NCBI RefSeq assembly: GCF_004217045.1
Contig: NZ_SGXM01000001.1
Location: forward strand, 1,178,001-1,242,000
Length of the DNA stretch: 64,000 nucleotides
DNA from: Cupriavidus agavae
GTDB taxonomy: Bacteria > Pseudomonadota > Gammaproteobacteria > Burkholderiales > Burkholderiaceae
Direction: 5' to 3'
Each line of letters begins with the position of its first letter. The stretch's first letter is position 1. The notes below the pieces were generated by a model that was not told the DNA's origin, did not search any database, and was given only the letters and a program-made list of their open reading frames with translations. Positions 9,485 through 18,129 of the stretch are shown here, in pieces. The position numbers and the translations under genes are program-made.

Positions 9485-9534
9485 GTGAGACGAATGAGCT
9501 AGAATCGGCTCACTTTCTTGCTCAAACGTCTCAA
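9485..9534. promoter_or_regulatory. Inverted-repeat operator between AhpD-like and AraC genes
   Basis: Imperfect 15-base arms GTGAGACGAATGAGC (9485-9499) and GCTCAAACGTCTCAA (9520-9534) match at 12 of 15 positions when one is reversed. A -10-like TAGAAT lies between them at 9500-9505. The position in a divergent AraC promoter suggests a site for that regulator. Confidence 0.5.
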
Positions 9535-9550
9535 TTTCAGGGGTACCTCG

Positions 9551-10468
9551 ATGATTGACAGTCTTGGCGAACTCATCCGCATGCTGGCGCCGCGCGGTAC
9601 GGTAGATCTCCATTGCCGGGTGGCGGGCGCGTGGTCGTCGTTCCACGAGGCCGCGCCGCCGGGGCATGTGCCGTATCACGTCATCCTCGACGGGCAGGCC
9701 GATGTGCTGGCGGGCCGCCGCAAGCTGCACGTCACGGCGGGCGACGTGCTGATGTTTCCGCATGGCATGGCGCATACGGTGTCGGGGCGGCACGCCGGTA
9801 CCCGGCGCGCGCCGTCCGCCCGGTTCAACGGCGTGGTGACCGAGGTGGTGGTGCCCGGCAATGCCGAACCGCTCGACATCCTGTGCGGGACGTTCGTGGT
9901 GGGCAGCACGGCCGGCGTGCTGATGGGCAGCCTGCCCGAGATCGTGCGCGTGCCGACTTCGGGCGGCTGGCTGGCCGGGCTGATCGGCATGATGCACGCC
10001 GAGGCGGAGACGCCCGGGCCGGGCAGCATGGCCATCGTCGAGGACCTGTCGCGCGCGCTGTTCACGGTGGTGCTGCGCACGCTGCTGGCCGACGGGACGT
10101 TTTCGCAGGGTGCCCTCGCGCTGCTCGCGGACGCCGGCACGGCGCGGGCGTTCGACGCCATCCTGGCCGATCCGGTGCGGCCTTGGACGGCGTCGAGCCT
10201 CGCGGCGGCCTGCAATGTGTCGCGCGCCACGCTGATCCGCCGCTTCGCGCAGGCCGGGCTGACGCCGCGCAGCCTGCTGGTGCAACTGCGCATGGATCGG
10301 GCCGGGCAACTGCTGCGCGAGAGCGGGATGTCGGTGGCCGTGGTGGGGGCCGAATGCGGCTATGCCTCGCCGTCCGCCTTCACACGGCTGTTCACGCGGC
10401 ACTATGGCATCGGCCCCGCCGCGTACCGGCGCCGGGAACTGGGCGGCGGCGAGGTGTCGGGGGACTGA
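9551..10468 (+). CDS. AraC family transcriptional regulator
   Basis: The 305-aa protein has an N-terminal cupin-like sensor domain of the AraC 'cupin_6' type (HVILDGQADVLAGRRKLHVTAGDVLMFPHG) and two C-terminal helix-turn-helix motifs (SLAAACNVSRATLIRRF, then GAECGYASPSAFTRLFTRHYG). The ATG at 9551 gives the normal start; an in-frame TTG at 9518 would add 11 residues. It is paired divergently with the AhpD-like gene, and in this family such neighbours are usually the regulated target. Confidence 0.88.
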   Translation: MIDSLGELIRMLAPRGTVDLHCRVAGAWSSFHEAAPPGHVPYHVILDGQADVLAGRRKLHVTAGDVLMFPHGMAHTVSGRHAGTRRAPSARFNGVVTEVVVPGNAEPLDILCGTFVVGSTAGVLMGSLPEIVRVPTSGGWLAGLIGMMHAEAETPGPGSMAIVEDLSRALFTVVLRTLLADGTFSQGALALLADAGTARAFDAILADPVRPWTASSLAAACNVSRATLIRRFAQAGLTPRSLLVQLRMDRAGQLLRESGMSVAVVGAECGYASPSAFTRLFTRHYGIGPAAYRRRELGGGEVSGD

Positions 10469-10626
10469 CACCGGTGTCTTTGGCACGGGCTGTGCTCGGT
10501 ATCGCCACGGAAGTCTGGTCGTGAAGTGATCGTAGCGGCATATTTCGGCATCGCTGCTGGCGTGCCGCGCCGGGCCGACTAGACTTCCGGAGAACGATGA
10601 CTGGTGTCAGTTGCGGAGGATTCGCC

Positions 10627-11550
10627 ATGGCAGCGCGCTCGATTGCCTCGCTATCGATCAGTTTCGGGCTGGTTTCGATCCCGGTGAAGGTCTATTCGGC
10701 CACCGAGACCAAGTCGGCGGTCAGTTTCAATCTGCTGCACAAGGGCTGCGGCTCGCGGCTGCGGCAGCAGTACATCTGCCTCAAGGAAGACGTGGTGGTG
10801 GACCGCTCCGAGATGGTCAAGGGTTACGAATTCGAGAAAGACCGCTACGTAACCTTTACGCCGGATGAACTCAAGGCGCTGGAAGACGCGGCCGAGCAGA
10901 CGATCGACATCGTGTCGTTCATGCCGGTGGGCGCCATCGATCCGATCTACTTCGACAAGGCTTACTACCTGGGCCCCGACAAGCGCGGCGCCAAACCCTA
11001 CAACCTGCTGGCCGAGGCGATGCGCGAGACCGGCACCTGCGCGCTGGCCAAGTGGGCCTGGAAGGGCAAGCAGTACATGGTGCAGATCCGCGTGGGCGAC
11101 GATGGCCTGGTGTTGCAGCAACTGCTCTACGCCGACGAGGTGCGCGACATGACCGAACTGCACGTGGAGCGGGCCGATGTGAACGCTGCCGAGCTGAAGC
11201 TCGCGCAGCAGTTGATCGAGCAGAACTCGGTGGAGGGCTATGACGCCGCCGCCTACACCGACGAGGAGAAGCAGCGCATCCTCGACCAGATCGACAAGAA
11301 GATTGCCGGCAAGAAGATCACGGTGGCCGCCGAGACGCCGGCGCCGGCGGGCGGCGAGGTGATCGACCTGATGGAGGCGCTGCGCAAGAGCATCGGCGCC
11401 AACAAGCGGCAGCCGGCAGCCAAGGCGGCCGGCAAGGCGGCCCCCAAGGTGGCGGCCAAGGCCGAGCCGGAGGCGCCGCCAGCCCGCAAGACCGCCCGGC
11501 GCGCCACCCCGGCGCCGGCCGAGGCGCCCCGGCGCGCGGCGCGCAAGTAG
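10627..11550 (+). CDS. ku: Non-homologous end-joining protein Ku
   Basis: Bacterial Ku binds double-strand DNA ends as a ring-shaped homodimer and recruits LigD. The 307-aa product starts with the conserved MAARSIASLSISFGLVSIPV and has the Ku core (residues ~1-255), including DIVSFMPVGAIDPIYFDKAYYLGP. A Lys/Ala/Pro-rich C-terminal tail (~256-307) resembles the DNA-binding extensions of other Ku proteins. GGAGGA at 10615-10620 fixes the ATG at 10627. No ligD lies in this window. A MerR-TPR gene follows 15 bases downstream and is probably cotranscribed. Confidence 0.95.
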   Translation: MAARSIASLSISFGLVSIPVKVYSATETKSAVSFNLLHKGCGSRLRQQYICLKEDVVVDRSEMVKGYEFEKDRYVTFTPDELKALEDAAEQTIDIVSFMPVGAIDPIYFDKAYYLGPDKRGAKPYNLLAEAMRETGTCALAKWAWKGKQYMVQIRVGDDGLVLQQLLYADEVRDMTELHVERADVNAAELKLAQQLIEQNSVEGYDAAAYTDEEKQRILDQIDKKIAGKKITVAAETPAPAGGEVIDLMEALRKSIGANKRQPAAKAAGKAAPKVAAKAEPEAPPARKTARRATPAPAEAPRRAARK

Positions 11551-11565
11551 GGGGCGCCGGCCGCG

Positions 11566-12405
11566 ATGCAATCCTATTCGATGCGCGAAGTCCAGGCGCT
11601 GCTTGGCATCTCGCGCACGGTGGTCACCGCCCTGATCGCCGCCGGCGTGATCGCCCCGCGGCGCGGCGCGCGGCATGAATACCGGTTCAGCTTTCAGGAC
11701 GTGGTGCTGCTGCGCACGGCGCAGTCGCTGCGCGACGCGGGCATCCCGGCGCGCCAGGTCACGCGTTCGCTGCGCCGGCTGCAGGGGCTTGGCGAGGGGC
11801 GTCCGCCCACCGGCCTGCGCGTGACGGCCGTGGGCGGCGATGTGACCGTGCAGGACCGCCATGGCCGCTGGCATGTGGATTCCGGCCAGTTCGTGCTCGA
11901 CCTCGACGCACTCAGCGATTCCGCCCGGGCGGCCGTGCTCGAACTGCGCCGGCCCGAGCGCGATACCCGCGATGCGGCCGGCAACCCCAACGACAATCCC
12001 GCCGCGTGGTTCGAACGGGCCGTGGCGCTGGAGCGCACCGACCCCGCCCGGGCCGAGGACGCGTACCTGCGGGCCGTGTCGGCCGCGCCCGACTATCTCG
12101 ACGCCTGGCTCAATCTCGGCTGCCTGCTATGCGATCAGGGGCGGTTCGCGGACGCGGCGCAGCGGTATGGCGATGCGCTGGCACATCTGCCCGATCAGCC
12201 GCTGCTGCACTTCAACCTGGGGGTGGCGCTGGAGGATCTCGGCGCGCCGCGCGCGGCACTCGCCAGCTACCACGCCTGCATCGACCTGGCGCCCGAGTTT
12301 GCCGACGCGCACTACAACGCCGCACGCCTGCACGAGGAACTGGGCGACCCGCATCGCGCGATTCGCCATTACAACCAGTACCGCCGGCTGGAACCGGTGG
12401 ATTGA
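11566..12405 (+). CDS. MerR-type HTH protein with TPR repeats
   Basis: This 279-aa protein fuses an N-terminal MerR-like helix-turn-helix (residues ~1-70; YSMREVQALLGISRTVVTAL) to about three C-terminal tetratricopeptide repeats (~145-275; AWLNLGCLLCDQGRFADA and LHFNLGVALEDLGAPRAAL). It lacks the coiled coil and metal-binding C-terminus of classical MerR regulators. TPRs mediate protein contacts, so it may be a regulator or adaptor controlled by a partner. It lies directly downstream of ku, which hints at a link to repair, but this is only context. Confidence 0.8.
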   Translation: MQSYSMREVQALLGISRTVVTALIAAGVIAPRRGARHEYRFSFQDVVLLRTAQSLRDAGIPARQVTRSLRRLQGLGEGRPPTGLRVTAVGGDVTVQDRHGRWHVDSGQFVLDLDALSDSARAAVLELRRPERDTRDAAGNPNDNPAAWFERAVALERTDPARAEDAYLRAVSAAPDYLDAWLNLGCLLCDQGRFADAAQRYGDALAHLPDQPLLHFNLGVALEDLGAPRAALASYHACIDLAPEFADAHYNAARLHEELGDPHRAIRHYNQYRRLEPVD

Positions 12406-12420
12406 GGGAAGGGGCAGGGT

Positions 12421-13725
12421 TCAGCCCACGGCGCCTTGCCAGAGCAGCGCGCCGTTCAGGAACAGGATGATCGCGGCGCAGCCCCAGGCCAGCATCAGCG
12501 GCAGGCCCCGCACGCGCCACGCTCCCATCAACTCCCGGCTCGACGCAAAGCTGATCAGCGGCACCACGGCCAGCGGCAGCGTCAGGCTCAGCACCACCTG
12601 GCTGGCCACCAGCAGGCTGGCCGAGCCGTGTTCTCCGAATGCGGAGACGGCCATCAGCGCCGGCACGATCGCCACGGCGCGCGTCAGCAGCGCGCGGCGC
12701 ATGCGCGACATCTTCAGGTTCAGGAAGCCCTCCATCACGGCCTGCCCGGCCAGCGTGCCGGTCAGCGTCGAGTTCAGGCCGCAGGCCAGCAGCGCCACCG
12801 CAAACAACAGGCTGGCCAGGTCAGAGTGCAGCAGCGGGGCGAGCAGGCGATGGGCGTCGGCCAGGTCCTCGACATCGGTCAGCCCATTGGCGTGGAACAC
12901 CGAGGCGGCCAGGATCAGCAGCGCCGCGTTGATCAGGAAGGCGAAACTGAGCGAGCCGAACGTATCGAGGCTCATGCCACGCAGGATTTCGGCCAGCGAG
13001 CGGCGCCGCTCGCGGCGCTCGCCGGGCGGCGGCGTGAAGCGGCGCACCAGCGCCGAATGAAGGAACAGGTTGTGCGGCATCACCGTGGCGCCAACGATGC
13101 CGGCGGCCAGCCACAGCATGCCGGCATCGCGCACCAGATCGGCCGACGGCGCCATGCCGCCGAGCACGGCGGCCCACTCGGGCTGCGCCATGGCCAGCTG
13201 GGCCACGAAGCAGAAAGCCACCAGCAGGATCAGGCTGGCGACCATGGCCTCCATGGTGCGCTGGCCGTGCCGCTGCACCGCCAGCATCAGGATGGTCACC
13301 ACGGCGGCAATCAGCACGCCGACCCAGAGCTTGACGTGGAACAACAACTGGAGCGCCACGGCGCTGCCGACGATCTCGGCCACGTCGCAGGCAATGATCG
13401 CGATTTCGCTGGCCACCCAGAGCGCCATCGTCACCGGCCGCGAGAACCGCTCGCGGCACAGTTGCGCCAGATCGCGCCCCGTCACCACGCCCACGCGGGC
13501 CGCAATCCACTGCAGCAGCATCGCCATCACGCTCGATGCCGCAATCACGATCAGCAGGCTGTAACCGTACTTGGCACCCCCGGCAATGGCCGTGGCCCAG
13601 TTGCCCGGGTCCATGTAGCCCACGGCCACCAGGGCGCCGGCGCCCACGAATGCAAGGCGCGAGCGCCGGGCCGGCAGGGCGGCGGCGGTGGGCTCGAGTA
13701 CGGCGGATTCGGTCGGGGGCGGCAT
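12421..13725 (-). CDS. mntH: Nramp family divalent metal transporter MntH
   Basis: MntH is a proton-coupled importer of Mn(II), and to a lesser extent Fe(II), in the inner membrane. The 434-aa product has about eleven hydrophobic helices. It carries the metal-binding DPGNWAT motif in helix 1 and MPHNLFLHS in helix 6, both diagnostic of Nramp proteins. Length matches the family. A Fur/Mur-like inverted repeat lies at 13792-13808 upstream. It converges with the MerR-TPR gene. Confidence 0.93.
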   Translation of the reverse strand: MPPPTESAVLEPTAAALPARRSRLAFVGAGALVAVGYMDPGNWATAIAGGAKYGYSLLIVIAASSVMAMLLQWIAARVGVVTGRDLAQLCRERFSRPVTMALWVASEIAIIACDVAEIVGSAVALQLLFHVKLWVGVLIAAVVTILMLAVQRHGQRTMEAMVASLILLVAFCFVAQLAMAQPEWAAVLGGMAPSADLVRDAGMLWLAAGIVGATVMPHNLFLHSALVRRFTPPPGERRERRRSLAEILRGMSLDTFGSLSFAFLINAALLILAASVFHANGLTDVEDLADAHRLLAPLLHSDLASLLFAVALLACGLNSTLTGTLAGQAVMEGFLNLKMSRMRRALLTRAVAIVPALMAVSAFGEHGSASLLVASQVVLSLTLPLAVVPLISFASSRELMGAWRVRGLPLMLAWGCAAIILFLNGALLWQGAVG

Positions 13726-13791
13726 GGGACTTCAGACTCCTGGGGCAGTCGGGACCTCGGGAGGATCCCCATACGGCATTCTAGGCTCTTA

Positions 13792-13808
13792 TTGAGAATA
13801 GTTCCCAA
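13792..13808. promoter_or_regulatory. Fur/Mur-like inverted repeat upstream of mntH
   Basis: TTGAGAATAGTTCCCAA is symmetric at its outer positions (TTG.GAA...TTC.CAA) and resembles Fur-family operators built on GAGAAT half-sites. It lies 67 bases upstream of the mntH start. Fur or a Mur/MntR-type repressor would fit a Mn/Fe importer. Confidence 0.5.
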
Positions 13809-13960
13809 TTGTATTTGCGCAATCGCATGATAGTTGTCGCAAATGCCGGTTCGGACACAAGTGTTCACATAACCACAACAGGTGGACACGTTTTGCGGGG
13901 TGTTTCGAGCCCATAGTTGCTCGGTCAACACTTCCAATTCATACGCAAATTACGTACACT

Positions 13961-14305
13961 ATGCATGCGACATTCGTTGAGCTACCGGTATTCGAGAAGA
14001 GGCGGTCGGAATTCATGGACGACGAAGGCTTCCAGCTGTTGCAGGCTGCCTTGATGCTGCATCCCACCGGGGGCGATGTCATACCGGGTACGGGCGGACT
14101 GCGAAAACTGCGTTATGCCGACCCCCGTCGGGGTAAGGGCAAGCGCGGTGGTCTGCGGGTCATCTACTACTACTGGTGCGGCGGCCTGCAGTTCTGGCTT
14201 TTCTCACTATATGACAAGGATGGGCAGGCGGACCTTTCGCCGGCTCAGAAAGAACAGTTGAAGCAGTTCCTGGAACGGGAACTCAGACTAAGGAGGTACA
14301 CATGA
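13961..14305 (+). CDS. higB: HigB/RelE-like toxin
   Basis: This 114-aa protein resembles HigB-2 type RelE-superfamily toxins, which cut mRNA on the ribosome. Typical features are the opening MHATFVELPVFEKRR, a basic central segment GKGKRGGLRVIYYYW, and a FWLFSLYDKDG strand followed by a C-terminal helix. It precedes its presumed antitoxin and overlaps it by four bases (ATGA), the toxin-first order of hig loci. Short palindromes TACGTA (13951) and ATGCAT (13961) lie at the start and may be part of an autoregulatory operator. Confidence 0.85.
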   Translation: MHATFVELPVFEKRRSEFMDDEGFQLLQAALMLHPTGGDVIPGTGGLRKLRYADPRRGKGKRGGLRVIYYYWCGGLQFWLFSLYDKDGQADLSPAQKEQLKQFLERELRLRRYT

Positions 14306-14616
14306 CCCGCGACATCTTCGCCGAACTGGTCGACGGCTTCGAAGCGCTGGCCGCCGACCGCGAGGGCAAGGCCACGCTGCGTACGCACAAGGTAAGACTG
14401 GCCGATCTCACGGATATCGACGGTAAGGATCTCGTCGAAATCCGGCAGCAGTTCGGTATGTCCCGGCCGCTGTTCGCCATGTATTTGCGGACCAATGCCC
14501 GGACTCTGGAGAACTGGGAACAGGGGCGAGCCAAGCCGAATGCCCAGGCGATGGTGCTGATCAAGCTGGTCCAGAAGTATCCGGAAACCTTGGAAAGGCT
14601 TGCCTCGCTGGCATGA
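14302..14616 (+). CDS. higA: HigA-like XRE family antitoxin
   Basis: This 104-aa DNA-binding protein should neutralise the adjacent toxin and repress the operon. Its Cro/C1-type helix-turn-helix lies in the second half (VEIRQQFGMSRPLFAMYLR, then NARTLENWEQGRAKPNAQA). The N-terminal third is the likely toxin-binding part. The start overlaps the toxin stop, and an AGGAGG site at 14290-14295 within the toxin gene serves it. A complete pair implies a functional module. Confidence 0.87.
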   Translation: MTRDIFAELVDGFEALAADREGKATLRTHKVRLADLTDIDGKDLVEIRQQFGMSRPLFAMYLRTNARTLENWEQGRAKPNAQAMVLIKLVQKYPETLERLASLA

Positions 14617-14638
14617 TCGGCCCGTGTCGCAAGCCGGG

Positions 14639-14890
14639 CTACCGATCCGCCATCCAGCCACTCCCGCCGCTTCGCCCGGCCAGCTTGACGGGTCCGCAGC
14701 AGGCGCAGCCGCCGCCATGGCTGCTCGAAGTGCCTTCGACGGCGCCTCCGGGCAGGGCGGGGGCGGCTACCAGCGCGCGGCGGGACGGTTCGCCGCAGAG
14801 CGGGCATTCGGCGGGCAGGTCGCGGCTGGCCATGGGGCGGAGCTGCGAGAAATCACCGCATTTGTCACATCGGTAGTCGTAGGTAGGCAT
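14639..14890 (-). CDS. FmdB family zinc-ribbon protein
   Basis: This 83-aa protein opens with MPTYDYRCDKCGDF, the hallmark of FmdB regulatory-type zinc ribbons. A second CPLCGEPSRR knuckle completes the four-cysteine site, and a short tail holds an extra CACC. Such proteins are widespread and poorly characterised. It is convergent with higA, 22 bases away. Confidence 0.88.
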   Translation of the reverse strand: MPTYDYRCDKCGDFSQLRPMASRDLPAECPLCGEPSRRALVAAPALPGGAVEGTSSSHGGGCACCGPVKLAGRSGGSGWMADR

Positions 14891-15037
14891 TGCGTTTCCG
14901 CCAGATCGGTCGTCTGGCGCTAGCTTAGATCAGGACGGGCGCCCGTGGCGATGTCTCGTGCTTCTGGACGGTAGCTGGTGAGCGGGCAATCGCGCAGCGA
15001 ACGGCGCGGCGTCAACGAATCGATTGCCATCCCTCCC

Positions 15038-15043
15038 TATAAT
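15038..15043 (+). promoter_or_regulatory. TATAAT element placed for a leaderless transcript
   Basis: A consensus -10 (TATAAT) ends seven bases before the ATG at 15051. Transcription would start at or next to the initiation codon, leaving no ribosome binding site. The -35 region is weak. Confidence 0.55.
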
Positions 15044-15050
15044 CGCGCGC

Positions 15051-15494
15051 ATGGAAAAGAATCTCGACAAGCGTTTCGGCTTTCTGGTGGCCGACGTGGG
15101 CCGCCTGTCCGGCAAGCGGTTCGACGAACTCTCGCGTGCCTCGCTCGACCTGACCCGTGCCCAATACCGGGTCATTGCCTACCTTGCCTATCACGGCGAA
15201 ATGAACCAGGCCGGGTTGGCCGATCTGATGGAAGTGGCGCCGATCTCGGCGGGCCGGCTGCTCGACCGGATGGAGGAGGGCGGGTGGATTGCCCGCCGGC
15301 CCAATCCGCAGGACCGACGCGAGCGCATGGTTGGCATTACCGACAAGGCCGGCCAGGCGCTGGACGCCGCCCGGCAGGTTGGCGATCTGGTGACCGGCGT
15401 GGCGTTGGGTGGCTTTACCGAGGCCGAAGCGGAACAGTTCATGGGCTTTCTGCAGCGCGCCCGGGCCAACCTCTCCAAACCGCTGCCGGAATAG
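15051..15494 (+). CDS. MarR family transcriptional regulator, probably leaderless
   Basis: The 147-aa product is a MarR-type winged helix. The recognition region is DLMEVAPISAGRLLDRMEE, the wing contains NPQDRRERMVGIT, and helices at both ends form the dimer interface. An upstream in-frame TTG at 15024 would add nine residues but lies before the TATAAT, so the ATG at 15051 is preferred. It is convergent with the sorbosone-dehydrogenase-like gene. Target genes are unknown. Confidence 0.88.
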   Translation: MEKNLDKRFGFLVADVGRLSGKRFDELSRASLDLTRAQYRVIAYLAYHGEMNQAGLADLMEVAPISAGRLLDRMEEGGWIARRPNPQDRRERMVGITDKAGQALDAARQVGDLVTGVALGGFTEAEAEQFMGFLQRARANLSKPLPE

Positions 15495-15509
15495 CCGAAC
15501 CCTTAATTT

Positions 15510-16856
15510 TCAGTTGGTGGCGCCGGACACGCGCCAGACGATATTCCCCACATCGTCGGCCACCAGCAATCCGCCGCGCTTGTCCACGGCCACGCCCACC
15601 GGGCGGCCCTGGGCATCGCCGTCATCGTTGACGAAGCCGGTCAGCACGTCGAACGGGGCGCCCTTGGGCTTGCCCTGATCGAACGGCACGAAAATCACCT
15701 TGTAGCCTGCGCGCGGCTTGCGGTTCCAGGAGCCGTGCTGGCTCACGAACATCCCGTCCTGGAAGCGTGCCGGCAGGCTGTTGCCCGATGCCCCGGTCAT
15801 GCCGATCGAGGCCGTGTGGGTGCCCACGGCGTAGTCCGGCACGATGGCCTTGGCCACCATCTCGGGGGCGGGCGGCTTGACGCGCTCGTCCACGTGCTGC
15901 CCGAAATAGCTGTACGGCCAGCCGTAGAACCCGCCGTCGCGTACCGAAGTGATGTAGTCCGGCACCAGATCGCTGCCAATCTCGTCACGCTCGTTGACCG
16001 AGGTCCAGAGCATCCTCGTGGCCGGCTCCCACGCCATGCCGTTCGGATTGCGCAGCCCGCTGGCGAAAATACGATGCTGTCCGCTCTGCCGGTCGACTTC
16101 CCAGATCGCCGCGCGGCCCGCTTCCTTGTCCAGGCCGTTTTCGCCGACATTGCTGTTCGAGCCCACGGTCACGTAGAGCTTGCTGCCGTCGGGGCTGGCG
16201 ATGATGTTCTTGGTCCAGTGGTGGTTCAGCGGCCCGCCTGGCAGATCGACGAGTTTCTGGCCCGGTTCGGTGATGCTGGTCTGCCCCGGCGTGTACGGGA
16301 AGCGGACCACGGCGTCGGTGTTCGCCACGTAGAACTCGTTGCCCACCAGCACCATGCCGAAGGGCGAGTTCAGGTCCTTGAGAAAGACGCTGCGCTGGTC
16401 GGCCACGCCGTCGCCGTCGGTGTCACGCAGCAGCGAGATGCGGTTGGCGCTCGGCACGCCCGCGCCGGCGCGCTTCTGCACCTGCTTCATGATCCAGCCC
16501 TTGATGCCCTTGCTGTCGTCGGGCTTGGGCGGCGCGTTGGTCTCGGCCACGAGCACGTCGCCATTGGGCAGGACATAGACCCAGCGCGGGTGGTCGAGCT
16601 TGTCGGCGAAGGCGGCCACGCGCATGCCATCGGCCGCCGCCGGTGTCTTGCCGTTCTCCCAGCCCTTGGCCGGTGCGATGTGGACCGTGGGAATCGCGGT
16701 CTTGTTCGGCGCCGGCAGCTTCGGCGCGGGGCCGAAACCGGCCGATTCGGGCAGCCTGGCGGACTCGCCGCAGCCGGAGAGCAGCACCAGCGTCGCCGTC
16801 AGGGCGAACAGCGTGGCGAGGGGATAGATCATGAAGGGGCGGACGACGGCTCTCAC
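15510..16856 (-). CDS. Sorbosone dehydrogenase-like beta-propeller lipoprotein
   Basis: The 448-aa product is a six-bladed beta-propeller of the soluble glucose/sorbosone dehydrogenase family, with [12 protein letters not shown] and [14 protein letters not shown] typical of PQQ-binding members. The N-terminus is a lipoprotein signal ending LVLLSGC, so it should be membrane-anchored facing the periplasm. I chose the GTG at 16856 because TGGAG lies just upstream and it adds a basic N-region; the ATG at 16832 is the alternative. Whether it binds PQQ and oxidises sugars cannot be decided here. Confidence 0.82.
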   Translation of the reverse strand: MRAVVRPFMIYPLATLFALTATLVLLSGCGESARLPESAGFGPAPKLPAPNKTAIPTVHIAPAKGWENGKTPAAADGMRVAAFADKLDHPRWVYVLPNGDVLVAETNAPPKPDDSKGIKGWIMKQVQKRAGAGVPSANRISLLRDTDGDGVADQRSVFLKDLNSPFGMVLVGNEFYVANTDAVVRFPYTPGQTSITEPGQKLVDLPGGPLNHHWTKNIIASPDGSKLYVTVGSNSNVGENGLDKEAGRAAIWEVDRQSGQHRIFASGLRNPNGMAWEPATRMLWTSVNERDEIGSDLVPDYITSVRDGGFYGWPYSYFGQHVDERVKPPAPEMVAKAIVPDYAVGTHTASIGMTGASGNSLPARFQDGMFVSQHGSWNRKPRAGYKVIFVPFDQGKPKGAPFDVLTGFVNDDGDAQGRPVGVAVDKRGGLLVADDVGNIVWRVSGATN

Positions 16857-16966
16857 GGGAGGCTCCAGGGGGCATTGCAGAACTACCTGAAGCATAGAAA
16901 GCGCCGCGCGCGCTGTATGTCAGCGGCGCAGCATGGCGATGTCGGCTCTCGTCTGACTACGGCCCG

Positions 16967-17452
16967 CTAACCCTGCATGCCGTGCCGCGCGTGCCATTCC
17001 CGCAGCGATTCCTTGGGCCAGGTGCCCACCCGGCGATGGCCCTTGCCGCGCGGCACGTCGACCCAGTCGGGCACGAAGTCCATGCCCGCCTCCACCACTT
17101 CGGGCGGGCGCGGCAGCGGCGTGTCGATGGCGCTGGCATACGGGTGGACCAGTTCGGGCCAGCGCGGGTCCCACATCCAGAGCGGGCAGCCGCACTGCTT
17201 GCAGAAGTGCCGGTATGCCTTGGAACGGTGGGGCCGCTGGCCCGGCTCGCGCATCACGGCGTGGAAGTGCCCCACGTGCTTCTGCCCGCTCACGCGCAGC
17301 GACGCGGCATCGCCGCCCAGATTGATGCCGTAGCCGCCGCTGCCGCCCGTCTTGCGGCAGATCGAGCAGTGGCAGTGCATGAACGGCACGGGCGAATCGG
17401 ATTCGAGGCTGAACCGCACCGCGCCGCATTGGCAAGACCCTTCCAGATGCAT
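16967..17452 (-). CDS. GFA family zinc protein (glutathione-dependent formaldehyde-activating fold)
   Basis: The 161-aa protein shows the three cysteine clusters of the Mss4-like GFA/CENP-V fold: CQCGAVRF, HCHCSICRK and FCKQCGCPLW. These hold zinc. The family was named for formaldehyde-glutathione conjugation, but most members have no proven activity. The ATG at 17452 (MHLEGSCQCG) matches the usual family start; the frame extends upstream without homology. Confidence 0.87.
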   Translation of the reverse strand: MHLEGSCQCGAVRFSLESDSPVPFMHCHCSICRKTGGSGGYGINLGGDAASLRVSGQKHVGHFHAVMREPGQRPHRSKAYRHFCKQCGCPLWMWDPRWPELVHPYASAIDTPLPRPPEVVEAGMDFVPDWVDVPRGKGHRRVGTWPKESLREWHARHGMQG

Positions 17453-17707
17453 GGCAACTCCAGGAATCGAGATGGCAATGCGCTTCAGTGTGGGCGACGG
17501 CGACCCGCGTTTCAAGCACGTTTCGACGCAAATCGCGGCCGGAACTGTGGTGTTGTCGGGCGTTGTCTGTCAGCGCGCGCGAGTTTTTGTAAGGGATTGT
17601 GTGAATGCGGCACACGGTACACGAGGTGGCTTCTAAACTTGCGCACACGGTGTGGCAACGCACCTGTTTTTGTTGGTACTCCCGATAACTACATTGAGAG
17701 GTCTCAA

Positions 17708-18043
17708 ATGGCTAAGCAACGAATCATTCGCAACACCTCGCTGATTGGCGCACTCGTCGCGGGCCTGATGTCGGCGACCGCATTCGCGCAGACCACGACC
17801 GCTCCGAGCGGCACGTCGACGGCAGTGCCCCCGGGCACCGTGCAGATCCAGCCTCCGAAGGATCCGCTGGTGGAACGCCGCGAGGCCCGCAAGGCGGCCA
17901 ACGACCAGTACAAGGCCGAGAAGGCCGCGGCCAAGGACACCTACAAGCAGGACGTAGGCGCGGCCAAGGATGAGCGCAAGGATGCCAAGAAGGCCGCCAA
18001 CGAGGCTGCCAAGGCGGAGTTGCAACAGGGGACGAAGCAGTAA
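17708..18043 (+). CDS. Small exported Ala/Lys-rich protein
   Basis: This 111-aa product has a signal peptide cut near ATAFAQ. The mature part is low-complexity: a Thr/Pro-rich stretch, then a highly charged helix rich in Lys, Ala, Glu and Asp (EAKKAAN/KAEKAAAKDTY-like heptads) that should form a coiled coil. It has no recognised domain. A strong hairpin follows the stop. A periplasmic stress or cell-wall role is possible but unsupported. Confidence 0.7.
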   Translation: MAKQRIIRNTSLIGALVAGLMSATAFAQTTTAPSGTSTAVPPGTVQIQPPKDPLVERREARKAANDQYKAEKAAAKDTYKQDVGAAKDERKDAKKAANEAAKAELQQGTKQ

Positions 18044-18071
18044 GGACAGCGTATCAAGCTGCTGTGATCCT

Positions 18072-18104
18072 GCTCCCCTCTCCCGCGATGCGGGAGAGGG
18101 GAGC
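18072..18104 (+). terminator. Strong GC hairpin after the small exported protein gene
   Basis: A perfect 15-bp stem (18072-18086 with 18090-18104) has a three-base loop. No long T-run follows. It lies between two convergent genes and can terminate either. Related sequences occur at 27795-27841 and 58614-58645. Confidence 0.7.
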
Positions 18105-18129
18105 AAACCAACCGCACATAGTAAAACCT

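Noticed and set aside
13951..13960. TACACT as the -10 element of higBA
   Set aside because: It touches the start codon, so transcription would begin inside the gene; another promoter or start must be used.
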